Shown here in pieces: positions 16,626 through 25,974 of a DNA stretch of 64,000 nt (the first letter of the stretch is position 1; each line of letters begins with the position of its first letter). The notes beneath the pieces are model-generated. The model was not told the origin of the DNA and searched no databases. It worked only from the letters and a program-made list of their open reading frames with translations. The position numbers and the translations under genes were made by a program. This DNA is from Heyndrickxia shackletonii (GTDB lineage Bacteria > Bacillota > Bacilli > Bacillales > Bacillaceae_C): contig NZ_LJJC01000004.1 in NCBI RefSeq assembly GCF_001420715.1, positions 1,096,519 to 1,160,518 on the forward strand, in the 5' to 3' direction.

Positions 16626-16889
16626 ATGAAAATCAATAATTATGGAACATCCGGAATCAATCCATATAAACAACAAATGAACAAACTAAATCAACAAAAA
16701 AATATAAATAAACAAAACGACAAAGTAGAAATATCTGCAACGGCCAAGGAACTCCAACAAGTTTCCAGCGTAGAAAAAGACCGCCAAAAGAAAGTAGAGC
16801 AGCTCAAAATTCAAGTGGAGAACGGACAGTATAAGGTTGATCCGCAAGCTGTTGCGAAGGGCATATCAAAATTTTACTTTGGAAAATAG
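16626..16889 (+). CDS. flgM: Anti-sigma-D factor FlgM
   Basis: An 87 aa protein. The N-terminal MKINNYGTSGINPYKQQ and the C-terminal helices (KVEISATAKELQQ, RQKKVEQLKIQVENGQYKVDPQAVAKGISKFYF) match FlgM, which holds SigD inactive until the hook-basal body is complete. Size agrees with B. subtilis FlgM (88 aa). An AAGGGGCG site precedes the ATG; flgN follows after 15 bp. Confidence 0.93.
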   Translation: MKINNYGTSGINPYKQQMNKLNQQKNINKQNDKVEISATAKELQQVSSVEKDRQKKVEQLKIQVENGQYKVDPQAVAKGISKFYFGK

Positions 16890-16904
16890 AAAGGAGGAAC
16901 CTTC

Positions 16905-17384
16905 ATGTCAGAACCATTAATAGAAGTCCTTGAAAAGTTGAGCAAGCTGCACGAAAGTTTATATAAACTATCCTTAGAAAAAACTACAATTATTAAGGGA
17001 AACGACATGGAGAGCCTCCAGCAAATATTAAAGGATGAGCAAACACATATCACGGCCATTAATACTTTGGAAGTCGAACGTCAAAGATTAGCCAAGGAAT
17101 TTTTACATACAGAGAAGGATGTAACGATTTCTGACTGCATAGAAGCTGCACCTATCGAATTGAAAGAAAAACTATCAACCTTAAAAACAAAAATCGTAGA
17201 AATCATAGAAAAATTGAAAGAACAAAACGAATTAAACCAATCGCTAATCTATCTTTCATTACAATACGTCAACATGTCACTAGACATGATTCAACCAAAA
17301 CCTGAAAGCTATACATACGGAAGACCAAATCAACCCAAAGCACCTCAAAAGCCTTCATTTACTGCATTTGATTCGAAGGCGTAA
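16905..17384 (+). CDS. flgN: Flagellar export chaperone FlgN
   Basis: A 159 aa all-helical cytosolic protein of the FlgN/YvyG family, chaperone of the hook-filament junction proteins FlgK and FlgL that are encoded next. Long amphipathic helices span residues 1-120, and the C-terminal third ends in a disordered Pro/Ser-rich tail (YTYGRPNQPKAPQKPSF). AAAGGAGG precedes the ATG. Gene order flgM-flgN-flgK supports the call. Confidence 0.9.
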   Translation: MSEPLIEVLEKLSKLHESLYKLSLEKTTIIKGNDMESLQQILKDEQTHITAINTLEVERQRLAKEFLHTEKDVTISDCIEAAPIELKEKLSTLKTKIVEIIEKLKEQNELNQSLIYLSLQYVNMSLDMIQPKPESYTYGRPNQPKAPQKPSFTAFDSKA

Positions 17385-17416
17385 AAAGATCAAAACATGT
17401 TAATGGAGGTTTACAC

Positions 17417-19027
17417 ATGACTTCAACATTTTTCGGCCTTGAAACAGCCAAGCGTGGGATGAATACCCAACAAAACGCGTTATTTGTGACAGGGCAAAAT
17501 ATTTCGAATGCGAATACACTAGGATATACAAGACAAAGAATCAATTTTGAAGCAACGTCACCATATCCACATGGAGGGATGAGCCGTCCACAAATACCTG
17601 GACAAATGGGAACAGGAGTTAAAGCTGGCTCTATTCAACGTGTTCGAGATTCGTTTTTAGACCAGCAATATCGTGGGGAGAATAGTAAACTAGGATATTG
17701 GAGTACTCGTTCAGATGCATTATCCAAGATGGAAGATATCTTGAATGAACCAAGTGATAGTGGACTTTCCGCCGCTATGAATCAATTTTGGCAATCATTA
17801 CAGGATTTAAGTACAGGTCCGGAAAACGATGGGGCAAGAGCAGTTGTGCTACAACGTGGACAAGCAGTAGCGGAAACTTTTAACTACTTGAGCAATTCTA
17901 TTAAAGATAATCAACAATATATTGGAAATGAATTGGACGTATCTATTACAGATATAAACTCTATTCTAAAGCAAATAGGGGAAATTAACCAACAAATCTC
18001 AAAAGTAGAGCCTAGTGGCTACTTGCCTAATGATTTGTACGATGAACGAGATCGTTTAGTAGATCAACTTTCAAACTATTTCAATGTGCAAGTTGAGCCT
18101 AAATCTAGCGGCGGTAATTCCTCCCCGATTGCAGAAGGAGTATATGATATAAAAATTACGGACTCCAATGGTAATGATTATTACCTAGTCAAAGGCTCAA
18201 ACTATGGAAATATGGGAATTACAGGAGGGACTGGAAGCAGTGGGAATTTTCCGCCTGCTGATGGTGTTACCTCGTTAAATATTACAGATGCAGATAATAA
18301 TTCGCAAAATGTAAACTTCTTTGATAATGGTCAGGTAAATATTGGTCAAGGGAAACTTCGGGGGCTAATTGAAAGTTATGGTTATAAGGACAACAGTGGA
18401 AATTCCAAAGGCATTTATCCAGAAATGCTAGATCAGCTCGACCAGTTAGCCTATACATTTGGAACTGTATTTAATCAAGTACATCAAAAAGGGTATGGCA
18501 AAAATGGTGAAACCGGCAATGACTTTTTTGATTTATCCTCCCTTTCTGATTATCATGGTGCAGCTGGTGCAATTAAAATAAATTCTAGCTTGTCAAAAGA
18601 CATGATTGCGGCCTCAACAGCCTTAAAATCACCAACCGAATCTGAAACAGGCAACGGGTCTAATGCTATAAATCTGGGTAACGTACTAAGCTTTGATTTG
18701 TCAAAAGGAACCATTACTCTTGAAGGATTTTCTACCCCAACGACTATAACTGTAAGTGGTTCTGGAACGATTACTTCAAACTACCAAGCTATTATAGGTA
18801 AATTAGGCGTTGATGCTCAGCAAGCAAATCGTTTAACAGCAAATAGTCAAAGCCTGACACAATCTGTAGATCAAAATCGTCAGTCAGTAAGCTCAGTATC
18901 ATTAGATGAAGAAATGATAAACATGATTAAATTTCAACAGGCATACAATGCTTCAGCAAGAAATATTACGATTGTAGATGAAATGTTAGACAAAATTATA
19001 AACGGTCTTGGAACCGGCGGAAGATAG
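17417..19027 (+). CDS. flgK: Hook-filament junction protein FlgK (HAP1)
   Basis: A 536 aa structural protein. The N-terminus (TFFGLETAKRGMNTQQNALFVTGQNISNANTLGYTRQ split over residues 3-40) and the C-terminus (VSLDEEMINMIKFQQAYNASARNI) are the conserved D0/D1 parts of FlgK, which pair as coiled coils at the hook end. The central variable domain is about 300 aa. AATGGAGG precedes the ATG and flgL follows after 14 bp. It is exported by the flagellar type III apparatus. Confidence 0.95.
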   Translation: MTSTFFGLETAKRGMNTQQNALFVTGQNISNANTLGYTRQRINFEATSPYPHGGMSRPQIPGQMGTGVKAGSIQRVRDSFLDQQYRGENSKLGYWSTRSDALSKMEDILNEPSDSGLSAAMNQFWQSLQDLSTGPENDGARAVVLQRGQAVAETFNYLSNSIKDNQQYIGNELDVSITDINSILKQIGEINQQISKVEPSGYLPNDLYDERDRLVDQLSNYFNVQVEPKSSGGNSSPIAEGVYDIKITDSNGNDYYLVKGSNYGNMGITGGTGSSGNFPPADGVTSLNITDADNNSQNVNFFDNGQVNIGQGKLRGLIESYGYKDNSGNSKGIYPEMLDQLDQLAYTFGTVFNQVHQKGYGKNGETGNDFFDLSSLSDYHGAAGAIKINSSLSKDMIAASTALKSPTESETGNGSNAINLGNVLSFDLSKGTITLEGFSTPTTITVSGSGTITSNYQAIIGKLGVDAQQANRLTANSQSLTQSVDQNRQSVSSVSLDEEMINMIKFQQAYNASARNITIVDEMLDKIINGLGTGGR

Positions 19028-19041
19028 AGAGGTAAAAGTTG

Positions 19042-19917
19042 ATGCGTGTAACTCAATCTATGCTTTCTAATAACTTTTTGAAAAATTTAAGTAATAGCTA
19101 TGATAAAATGGGAAAAATCCAAGAACAAATATCATCCCAAAAGAAAATTACGCGTCCATCGGATGATCCAGTAGTAGCCATGAAAGGAATCGGATTTCGT
19201 ACTGATTTGCAAGAAGTATCACAATTCAAACGAAACTTTTCTGAGGCACATAATTGGGTGGATAATACAGATGATGCATTAAGCCAAGCAAGTAAAATAA
19301 TGCAGCGAATTAGTGAAATAACAAATCAAGCTTCCAATGGAACTTTAACAGATACTGAAAGATCATCTGTTGCAAAAGAAGTTACGCAACTCCGCAATCA
19401 ATTAGCGGATATTGCAAATACAAAAGTTGGGGAAAAATATATTTTTAATGGCACTGATACATCTACAAAACCAGTAGATTTAACAAAGACTCCCCCTGTA
19501 TCTATTAATACAAACCCAGTAAATATAGAATTATCAAAGGGTGTCTATATACAGGTGAACAGCGATGCAAGCAATGTGTTCTCCTCAGACTTATTCGACA
19601 AGTTAGATAAGTTGTCAAAGGATTTAGAATCGAATAATCCAACTAATATTGATCAATATATTGATGAAGTGAATAATCTAAATACACAAATTGTGAATGA
19701 ACGTGCTACCGTGGGAGCTCGAAGTAATAGAATTGATCTTATGGAAGATCGTATTGGCCAGCAACAAGTATCGGTAACAAAGATGATGTCAAAGAATGAG
19801 GATGTTGACATGGAACAAGCCATTACCGATTTATTGACACAGGATTCTATACAACGTGCTGCACTTGGCGTAGGTGCGAAAATTATCCAGCCTACACTAT
19901 TAGACTTTTTACGTTAA
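19042..19917 (+). CDS. flgL: Hook-filament junction protein FlgL (HAP3)
   Basis: A 291 aa flagellin-like protein. MRVTQSMLSNNFLKNL opens and RAALGVGAKIIQPTLLDFLR closes the protein, both typical FlgL ends. It forms the second junction zone between hook and filament. ATG 19042 is chosen over the adjacent TTG 19039 since it fits the family start and the GAGAGG site. A terminator follows, but the same strand continues with yviE. Confidence 0.94.
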   Translation: MRVTQSMLSNNFLKNLSNSYDKMGKIQEQISSQKKITRPSDDPVVAMKGIGFRTDLQEVSQFKRNFSEAHNWVDNTDDALSQASKIMQRISEITNQASNGTLTDTERSSVAKEVTQLRNQLADIANTKVGEKYIFNGTDTSTKPVDLTKTPPVSINTNPVNIELSKGVYIQVNSDASNVFSSDLFDKLDKLSKDLESNNPTNIDQYIDEVNNLNTQIVNERATVGARSNRIDLMEDRIGQQQVSVTKMMSKNEDVDMEQAITDLLTQDSIQRAALGVGAKIIQPTLLDFLR

Positions 19918-19945
19918 AAGCTATTCTATCTGGATAGCTTTTTTT
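19917..19945 (+). terminator. flgL terminator
   Basis: The stem aaagctat / atagcttt is followed by seven T; it probably reduces, rather than stops, transcription into yviE. Confidence 0.75.
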
Positions 19946-19962
19946 ACTAGAGGTGAAAATAA

Positions 19963-20553
19963 GTGAAACTACCGCAAATAAGACTTGAATCACAACCTGC
20001 TATGATTCAAATGAATTCAAAAATAGCTACTCAATCGATAGAGCAGCCAGCTGCTGGATTAGATATCCAACAGCCGCCTGCTGAGTTACATATTGAACGT
20101 ACACCTGCTAAATTCACCGTTGATCAGTCACAGGCATGGGCGGATATGGACTTAAAACCTATTTCGAAAAGAATTAAGGAATTTGCTCAAAATGGTTATC
20201 AAGATTGGCTAGATGGGATTGCCCGCAGAGCGGAAGAAGGAGATCAATTAATGAGAGTTGAGAATGGCGGAAATCCTATAGCCTCTATCTCGAAAGAAAA
20301 TAGCAAGCTTCCTACTCACGAATTTAATTTTGGGCTTGTTCCCTCTCCGCTGAGTGTAAAAACATATTTTGACCCATCGAAGCTTGATATTCAATGGGAT
20401 ACAAAGAAGCCTTCGATTAATGTTCGAGTCAATAAACCAACTATTGAGTATAGTCCTGGGAATGTTAGCATTAGCATGAAACAATATCAAAGCTTGAAAA
20501 TTGATTTTACTAATATTAATAGTATTGGATCCAATTTTGAAAATCAGATTTAG
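19963..20553 (+). CDS. yviE: YviE family protein (DUF6470)
   Basis: A 196 aa protein of the family found between flgL and fliW in Bacillus. It starts KLPQIRLESQPAMIQM; residues 20-60 hold repeated Q-P-P-A-x-L-x-I units (QPAAGLDIQQ, PPAELHIERT, PAKFTVDQ). The C-terminal half has short beta-type segments (PSINVRVNKPTIEYSPGNVSI). It uses a GTG start at 19963 after AGAGGTG. Its function is unknown; conserved position suggests a flagellar role. Confidence 0.85.
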   Translation: MKLPQIRLESQPAMIQMNSKIATQSIEQPAAGLDIQQPPAELHIERTPAKFTVDQSQAWADMDLKPISKRIKEFAQNGYQDWLDGIARRAEEGDQLMRVENGGNPIASISKENSKLPTHEFNFGLVPSPLSVKTYFDPSKLDIQWDTKKPSINVRVNKPTIEYSPGNVSISMKQYQSLKIDFTNINSIGSNFENQI

Positions 20554-20564
20554 GAGTGTTTATA

Positions 20565-21011
20565 TTGAAGCTGCAAACTAAGTATCATGGAGAGATAGAA
20601 ATTAAAAAGGATGATATATTAACATTTACAAATGGTTTACCAGGATTCCCGGACGAGAGGGAATTTATATTACTGCCTTTACAAGAAAATCAACTATTTT
20701 CTATCTTACAATCTCTTCAAACAAAGGAAGTTGCTTTTGTTTTAACTAGTCCATTTGAGTTTTTTTCTGAATATGAAATTCAATTAGATAGTCAAACATT
20801 AGAACAATTAGAAATCAAAAATGATAAAGACGTAACTGTCATGGTTATTTTGACCGTTCATGATCCATTTAACCAAACAACAGCTAATCTTCAAGCTCCT
20901 ATTGTCACGAATATTAAAAACCGTCAATCAAAACAGTTGATTCTCAATGATTCAAGATACAAAACAAAGCACCCAATTTTTACTCTGCAAACAGAAAACG
21001 TAAAGGGGTGA
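20565..21011 (+). CDS. fliW: Flagellar assembly factor FliW
   Basis: A 148 aa protein that binds flagellin and, when free, binds CsrA and blocks it. The N-terminal [12 protein letters not shown], the [19 protein letters not shown] stretch and [11 protein letters not shown] are family signatures. TTG 20565 is favoured because AGGAG lies 8 nt upstream and the protein then starts like other FliW; GTG 20556 would overlap the site itself. csrA starts 7 bp after the stop, so the pair is co-translated, and hag follows. Confidence 0.92.
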   Translation: MKLQTKYHGEIEIKKDDILTFTNGLPGFPDEREFILLPLQENQLFSILQSLQTKEVAFVLTSPFEFFSEYEIQLDSQTLEQLEIKNDKDVTVMVILTVHDPFNQTTANLQAPIVTNIKNRQSKQLILNDSRYKTKHPIFTLQTENVKG

Positions 21012-21018
21012 CCGAATA

Positions 21019-21246
21019 GTGCTTGTACTAACCAGAAAAAAAGGCGAATCCATTCAAATTGGTGAAAATATTGAAATTCAAATCGTTTCTATCCAAGGTG
21101 ATCAAGTAAAAATAGGTATTAACGCTCCAAAACAAATTGAAATTCATCGAAAAGAAATCTACCAGGAAATCCAATTAGAAAACACAAATGCTGCTATAGG
21201 TATCGATGACTTAATCAATATTTTATCCAGAAACAAAAAAGAATAA
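21019..21246 (+). CDS. csrA: Translational regulator CsrA
   Basis: A 75 aa RNA-binding dimer. The family start [14 protein letters not shown] and core [19 protein letters not shown] with the RNA-contacting Arg/Leu positions are present. CsrA represses hag translation in B. subtilis by covering the Shine-Dalgarno site; matching sites are visible at 21360-21393. It uses a GTG start at 21019. The C-terminal tail (about 20 residues) is the part FliW binds in this group. Confidence 0.95.
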   Translation: MLVLTRKKGESIQIGENIEIQIVSIQGDQVKIGINAPKQIEIHRKEIYQEIQLENTNAAIGIDDLINILSRNKKE

Positions 21247-21265
21247 AAAAATTTATAAAAACTAT

Positions 21266-21291
21266 TAAACCTCCTCGAATCCTGTCGATAT
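21266..21291 (+). promoter_or_regulatory. SigD-type promoter of hag
   Basis: TAAA (21266-21269) is 14 bp from GTCGATAT (21284-21291); with TTAA at 21265 the spacing is 15. The leader is about 105 nt. Confidence 0.8.
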
Positions 21292-21359
21292 TAATAATGT
21301 AAGCGAGAAACCAAGGGCGGCCGACCATGGTAATTCACTTAGACAAAAAAATAAATCAT

Positions 21360-21393
21360 GTTCACACGGATGTGAACGGTACATTCAAGGAGG
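21360..21393 (+). promoter_or_regulatory. Two CsrA binding sites in the hag leader
   Basis: A 7 bp hairpin (gttcaca / tgtgaac, 21360-21377) presents CGGA in its loop, giving the motif ACGGA. A second site, AAGGAGG (21387-21393), is the Shine-Dalgarno itself. This paired layout is that of B. subtilis hag, where CsrA bridges a hairpin site and the ribosome site. Confidence 0.85.
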
Positions 21394-21401
21394 AAAATTA
21401 A

Positions 21402-22217
21402 ATGATTATCAATCATAATATTTCTGCAATGAACACTGCTCGTATGTTAAATTCTAATGCTGATGCAGCAGCAAAATCTTCAGAAAAACTATCTTCAGGA
21501 TACCGCATTAACCGTGCAGCAGATGATGCAGCAGGTCTTGCAATCTCTGAAAAAATGCGTAACCAAATTCGTGGCTTAGATCAAGCTCAACGCAACGCAC
21601 AAGATGGTATTTCTTTAATTCAAACTGCTGAAGGTGCATTAAATGAAACTCATGCAATGTTACAACGTATGGCTGAGTTAACAACACAAGCAGCAAATGA
21701 AACAATTACTAAATCTGATGCTGATAAAATCCAAGCTGAGCTTTCTCAATTAACAAATCAAATTGATAGTATTGCTACACAAACTAAATTCAATACAAAA
21801 AATGTATTGAATACTACAAGTGCTCTTAAATTCCAAGTTGGTGCTAACGGTGGGGAAACTATTTCATTAAGTCTAGTAGATGCTACTGCGAGTGCATTAG
21901 GAATTAGCGGCATGAGTTCACTTGATGGTTCTAACGCAACTGCAAGTGCTAACCTTAAAAAGATTCAAGATGCTATTAACAAAGTTTCTGAATCTCGTTC
22001 TAATTTCGGTGCGGTTCAAAACCGTCTAGAGCACACTATCAATAACCTTGGAACTACTGAAGAAAACTTACAAGCTGCTGAATCACGTATCCGTGATGTA
22101 GATATGGCTTCTGAAATGATGAATTTCACTAAGAATAACATCCTTACTCAAGCTGCACAATCTATGCTTGCACAAGCAAATCAACAGCCACAAGGTGTAC
22201 TTCAATTACTTCGTTAA
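21402..22217 (+). CDS. hag: Flagellin
   Basis: Filament subunit of 271 aa. Conserved D0/D1 ends are clear: MIINHNISAMNTARMLN, SEKLSSGYRINRAADDAAGLAISEKM and NGQ-like helices at the start, and RIRDVDMASEMMNFTKNNIL with QANQQPQGVLQLLR at the end. The variable centre (about residues 140-200) is very short, so this is a small flagellin compared with B. subtilis Hag (304 aa). It has its own SigD promoter, CsrA sites and a strong terminator. The Ser/Thr-rich centre could be the target of the glycosyltransferases encoded just downstream. Confidence 0.96.
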   Translation: MIINHNISAMNTARMLNSNADAAAKSSEKLSSGYRINRAADDAAGLAISEKMRNQIRGLDQAQRNAQDGISLIQTAEGALNETHAMLQRMAELTTQAANETITKSDADKIQAELSQLTNQIDSIATQTKFNTKNVLNTTSALKFQVGANGGETISLSLVDATASALGISGMSSLDGSNATASANLKKIQDAINKVSESRSNFGAVQNRLEHTINNLGTTEENLQAAESRIRDVDMASEMMNFTKNNILTQAAQSMLAQANQQPQGVLQLLR

Positions 22218-22226
22218 TTTCATAAA

Positions 22227-22259
22227 AAAAGAGTCTTCTTAATAGAAGACTCTTTTTTT
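22227..22259 (+). terminator. hag terminator
   Basis: A 12 bp perfect stem (aaagagtcttct / agaagactcttt) with a TAAT loop and seven T. Confidence 0.92.
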
Positions 22260-22334
22260 CTTGTATTCCTAAATTAAGTATTTGATCAATATTAAAGTAA
22301 ATATATTATAGAGAATTTCATTCTGAGATATATC

Positions 22335-22361
22335 TAAAAATATGTAGTATTTTGTCGATAT
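22335..22361 (+). promoter_or_regulatory. SigD-type promoter of the glycosyltransferase gene
   Basis: TAAA (22335-22338), 15 bp, GTCGATAT (22354-22361). It ties the downstream modification gene to flagellin expression. Confidence 0.8.
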
Positions 22362-22396
22362 AATTAATAGTACTAGATAATGAAAAGGTGAACATG

Positions 22397-24280
22397 ATGA
22401 AGAAACATACCATATCTCTTTGTATGATTGTTAAAAACGAAGAAAAGCACTTAGAAAAATGTTTACAAAGTGTTAAAAACTGTGTTGATGAATTAATCAT
22501 CGTTGATACGGGATCAAACGATAAAACACTGAGTATTGCAAAAAAGTTTGGTGCAAAAACATTTTTTTATAAATGGAACAATGATTTTGCAGAGGCTAGA
22601 AATTTTTCAATTCAACAAGCAAAGATGGATTACATTCTAATTATGGATGCGGATGAATGGTTGGATGAAAAGGTAGATTTACAAGAAGTATTAAATAATG
22701 AAAAAGATTATTATATGGTCCGCATAAAAAATGAAACTTCAAGTGGGATTGGAATTCTTCATTCAGCTATTAGACTATTTAAAAATAATATAGGATTACA
22801 ATATTTTGGGAAAATTCATGAACATTTAAATATAGGGGATGAGTCACTAACATTAACTAATGATAATGGAAATGTCTTATTGTATCATGTTGGGTATAAA
22901 AATGAAACTTATAAAGAAAAAGGAAAGCATGAACGAAACTTAAAACTCTTATTAGCAGAAGTAAAAAGGAACCCTAGCGGTTACAATTTATATAATTTAG
23001 GAAATCAATATAAGTCCAATAAACAGCATAGTGAAGCCTTAGAAGAATATAAAAAAGCTTTTTCGTTATCCAAAGATAAAGTATATGTAAATCATCTCCT
23101 ATTTAATATGATTGATTGTCTTCGAATTTTAGGTCAAAGAGAAGAAGCACTTGAAGTTGTAAACGCATCTATCGAAAGTTTTCCTAACTATACGGATTTC
23201 TATTTTTTGCGGGGGAGAATTTACGGAGAAATGTCATACTTTATAGATGCAGAAAAATCATATTGGAAATGCATTGAGATTGGTGAGGTAAAGGCTGCAC
23301 AAACATTGGAAGGAGTAGGGAGCTTTCTTGCATACAATGCATTAGGTGACATTTATTTAGAGCGGGGAGATAACGTAAAAGCTTTTGAAATGGCAATAGA
23401 GGCTTTAAAATTAAATAAATACTTTTTACCTGCATTGAGGTTGTATATGGATTCATTAGTTAGAACTAAGATTCCTGTGGAAAATATAAGAACTAATTTA
23501 GAATCTATTTTTCCAGTGGCAAATTATAATGATTTAAAGCATTTGATTATTGTTTTAACAGTTGTTAAGAGCCCTTTATTACAAACGTATTTAGACTTAT
23601 ATAAACTAAGTGTTTCCGAATCAGTTTTGGGCATTAATTACCTTTATTCAAAGAAATATATTGAATCCTTTAAAATATGGAAAAAAATTGATATAGAAAG
23701 TGAAGAATATAAAGATATTATTTTACTGTCTTTTATTCTGGAAACTAATGATCTTTTAGAAAAATGCCGTCAATTTGTTAATTTAAACAAAAAAGAATGG
23801 AAATTATTAGATAAACTTATTCACGGAAAGAATATTGAGCTTGAAAAAGCAAGTGAAAAGTTTGTGGAAATTATCATTTTTATTGCAGAAAAATTAATTT
23901 TTTTAGGTGAAGATGATAAGTTTAATTATTTATTAAATGTAATAGCTAATAGTGATATTGCTTTAAAAATTGAATTATCGAGAATCCTCCTCAAAAATGG
24001 CTTTGCACAAAACGCACAAGAGCTTTTGCTTGCATCCTATTCAAAAAATCATGCAAATAAGGATTTCGTAGAATTATTAGCTGATACTTGTTTTAAACAA
24101 AATCAGCTAAAAGAAGCCCTTTCCTTTTATAATCGGGCTATAGAACTAAAGCATGATTATCCAACATACGAGAAGATGTATAGAACATTAGAAAAGTTAA
24201 ACGATCAAGTTGGATTATTAACTGTCAAAAATGAGATAAAACGATTATTTCCATTGGCTGAATGGGTGAAATCAGAATAA
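22397..24280 (+). CDS. GT2 glycosyltransferase with TPR repeats, probable flagellin glycosyltransferase
   Basis: A 627 aa cytosolic protein. Residues 1-190 form a family-2 glycosyltransferase: TISLCMIVKNEEKHLEKCL, VDTGSNDKT, and the nucleotide-sugar DxD at 84-86 in IMDADEW, followed by FGKIHEHL. From about 200 on, TPR-like helices recur (YNLYNLGNQYKSNKQHSEAL, LYLERGD-type, FVELLADTCFKQNQLKEAL). This layout resembles SunS-type protein glycosyltransferases, where TPRs bind the acceptor. ATG 22397 best fits the AAAGGTG site (22394 also possible). Position behind hag and a SigD promoter make flagellin the likely acceptor; the sugar is unknown. Confidence 0.8.
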   Translation: MKKHTISLCMIVKNEEKHLEKCLQSVKNCVDELIIVDTGSNDKTLSIAKKFGAKTFFYKWNNDFAEARNFSIQQAKMDYILIMDADEWLDEKVDLQEVLNNEKDYYMVRIKNETSSGIGILHSAIRLFKNNIGLQYFGKIHEHLNIGDESLTLTNDNGNVLLYHVGYKNETYKEKGKHERNLKLLLAEVKRNPSGYNLYNLGNQYKSNKQHSEALEEYKKAFSLSKDKVYVNHLLFNMIDCLRILGQREEALEVVNASIESFPNYTDFYFLRGRIYGEMSYFIDAEKSYWKCIEIGEVKAAQTLEGVGSFLAYNALGDIYLERGDNVKAFEMAIEALKLNKYFLPALRLYMDSLVRTKIPVENIRTNLESIFPVANYNDLKHLIIVLTVVKSPLLQTYLDLYKLSVSESVLGINYLYSKKYIESFKIWKKIDIESEEYKDIILLSFILETNDLLEKCRQFVNLNKKEWKLLDKLIHGKNIELEKASEKFVEIIIFIAEKLIFLGEDDKFNYLLNVIANSDIALKIELSRILLKNGFAQNAQELLLASYSKNHANKDFVELLADTCFKQNQLKEALSFYNRAIELKHDYPTYEKMYRTLEKLNDQVGLLTVKNEIKRLFPLAEWVKSE

Positions 24281-24318
24281 TAGTTTAAAAGAAAAGGAAA
24301 CTTTGGAGGATTACAAGT

Positions 24319-25806
24319 ATGTTTTTAAAAATGAAAAATAAAATTTCCGATTTAATCGATACAATTTCTGAGATGATAGATGTTCTACTTCAAATTAATG
24401 ATCCTCTAACAGAAATTTCCGATTGCTTAGCGGCACTGGAGGCTATTTCTTCCCAAATAATTCAGGAAGAAAATATTCCTCGAAAAACAATTACACAGCT
24501 ACAAAAGATAGAAATTATGTTCGAAACATTTTTAAATAATTCTACTCAAATAGATGAAAATACTATTAAAGATTTAAAAAAACAAGTAATTTTGTTCAAA
24601 TCTATTTTTGTCGATGAGATAAAAGCAAAGCTAAATATAGTATTTTTTCCTTATAAGGCTTCTATGTGGGATAGTCTTGCAAGTGTGTATGAAGCGGCAG
24701 CAGAAGATAGAGATTGTGTAGTTCATGTTGTTCCTATTCCTTATTTTCAGCTTTCACAGAATGAAGCAATCCCGACGTACGAAGGCAGTCAGTTTCCTGA
24801 AAATGTACCGATAACACATTATAGTCAGTATAAACTTGAGGAACAAGAACCTGATATTATTTTTATTCATAATATTTATGACAACTTCAATACGCTAACT
24901 TGTGTATTTGAAGAATATTTTACATCGAATTTAAAAAAATTTACTGACATGTTAGTTTATGTACCTTATTACGTATCCTCATTTATCCCTTACAAAAAAG
25001 GAGAAGGCTTCTATCCATATGATTTACCATCGATTAAAAATATCGATAAAATTATTCTAGTAAATAATACAGAGAGAGATATAGCTATTAAGGAAGGGAT
25101 ACCATCCGATAAATTACTGGTTCTTGGTTCTCCTAAGCTAGATGCAATGGTAAAAGCCCTGAAAAGTGAAATTTCATACCCTGTAGGATGGAAAGAAAAG
25201 CTAGAAGGTAAAACAGTTTATTTAGTGAATACAGGATGCCTTTATTTTGCAAACCAGCCTTTTTTAGCAATGGAAAGACTGATAGATTTATTTAATATCC
25301 CTAGATTTATTGACAATAGTATTATTATATGGCGCCCTCATCCTCTTACGAAAACATCTATAATGAAGTATACTCCACACTTTTTAGGTTATTTTAAAGA
25401 TTTGACTGAAAAGCACATTAAAGGGGAGGGGAAACTTTATAAAGGAATAATTTTAGATGAAACAGATGATTATATCCCTGCTTTAAGAGCAGCAGATATA
25501 TTAATAAGTACTGATTTTTCACTTCTACGCTCTTATTTGCTTACCGAAAAAATAGTAATGTATTGGGATGATATGATGCCGAAAGGTTCCTTGCTTCCAT
25601 CGAATGTTTTTTATTATGCACTAAATAAATCTGAACCGTGGTATGAACTTGTGAAGAAGTTTTCAAAAGGATATGATCCACTATTGCCAAATCGTAAGGG
25701 AATGGCAGAAAAAGTATATGTTAATACAGATGGAACGTCTGGCGAAAAGGTGTATCTATCTATAAAAGAAATTGTATTATGTGCTTCCAACAACTATGTT
25801 TCTTAA
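24319..25806 (+). CDS. CDP-glycerol glycerophosphotransferase-like protein, probable flagellin modification
   Basis: A 495 aa protein. Residues 1-100 are helical. From about 110 a GT-B-like fold resembling the TagB/TagF group begins (IVFFPYKASMWDSLASVYEAAAED, IIFIHNIYDNFN, VYVPYYVSSFIPY), with a C-terminal half containing VNTGCLYF, IIWRPHPL and AADILISTDFSLLRSYL, where the His of RPHPL and the Ser/Asp of STDFS match donor-site positions of that group. GGAGGA precedes ATG 24319, 38 bp after the glycosyltransferase gene, so both share the SigD promoter. It probably adds a glycerophosphate-like or other group to the glycan or to flagellin; this is inference. Confidence 0.7.
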   Translation: MFLKMKNKISDLIDTISEMIDVLLQINDPLTEISDCLAALEAISSQIIQEENIPRKTITQLQKIEIMFETFLNNSTQIDENTIKDLKKQVILFKSIFVDEIKAKLNIVFFPYKASMWDSLASVYEAAAEDRDCVVHVVPIPYFQLSQNEAIPTYEGSQFPENVPITHYSQYKLEEQEPDIIFIHNIYDNFNTLTCVFEEYFTSNLKKFTDMLVYVPYYVSSFIPYKKGEGFYPYDLPSIKNIDKIILVNNTERDIAIKEGIPSDKLLVLGSPKLDAMVKALKSEISYPVGWKEKLEGKTVYLVNTGCLYFANQPFLAMERLIDLFNIPRFIDNSIIIWRPHPLTKTSIMKYTPHFLGYFKDLTEKHIKGEGKLYKGIILDETDDYIPALRAADILISTDFSLLRSYLLTEKIVMYWDDMMPKGSLLPSNVFYYALNKSEPWYELVKKFSKGYDPLLPNRKGMAEKVYVNTDGTSGEKVYLSIKEIVLCASNNYVS

Positions 25807-25822
25807 AAAATGAATTTTATTT

Positions 25823-25850
25823 GCTGTCGATACTCTCGACAGTTTTTTTA
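25823..25850 (+). terminator. Terminator of the flagellin-modification operon
   Basis: The 7 bp stem ctgtcga / tcgacag is followed by seven T. Confidence 0.82.
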
Positions 25851-25904
25851 TCTTATATGTATTCGTATAGATATATTGTTTTAGATATATTCTTTGAAAA
25901 GGGC

Positions 25905-25931
25905 TAAAAGAGTAATAGAATATGTCGATAT
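25905..25931 (+). promoter_or_regulatory. SigD-type promoter of flaG-fliDST
   Basis: TAAA (25905-25908), 15 bp, GTCGATAT (25924-25931). Confidence 0.82.
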
Positions 25932-25974
25932 AATAAATGAATGTGAACTGCTGCGATTTTAGGGGGAAATTTAA

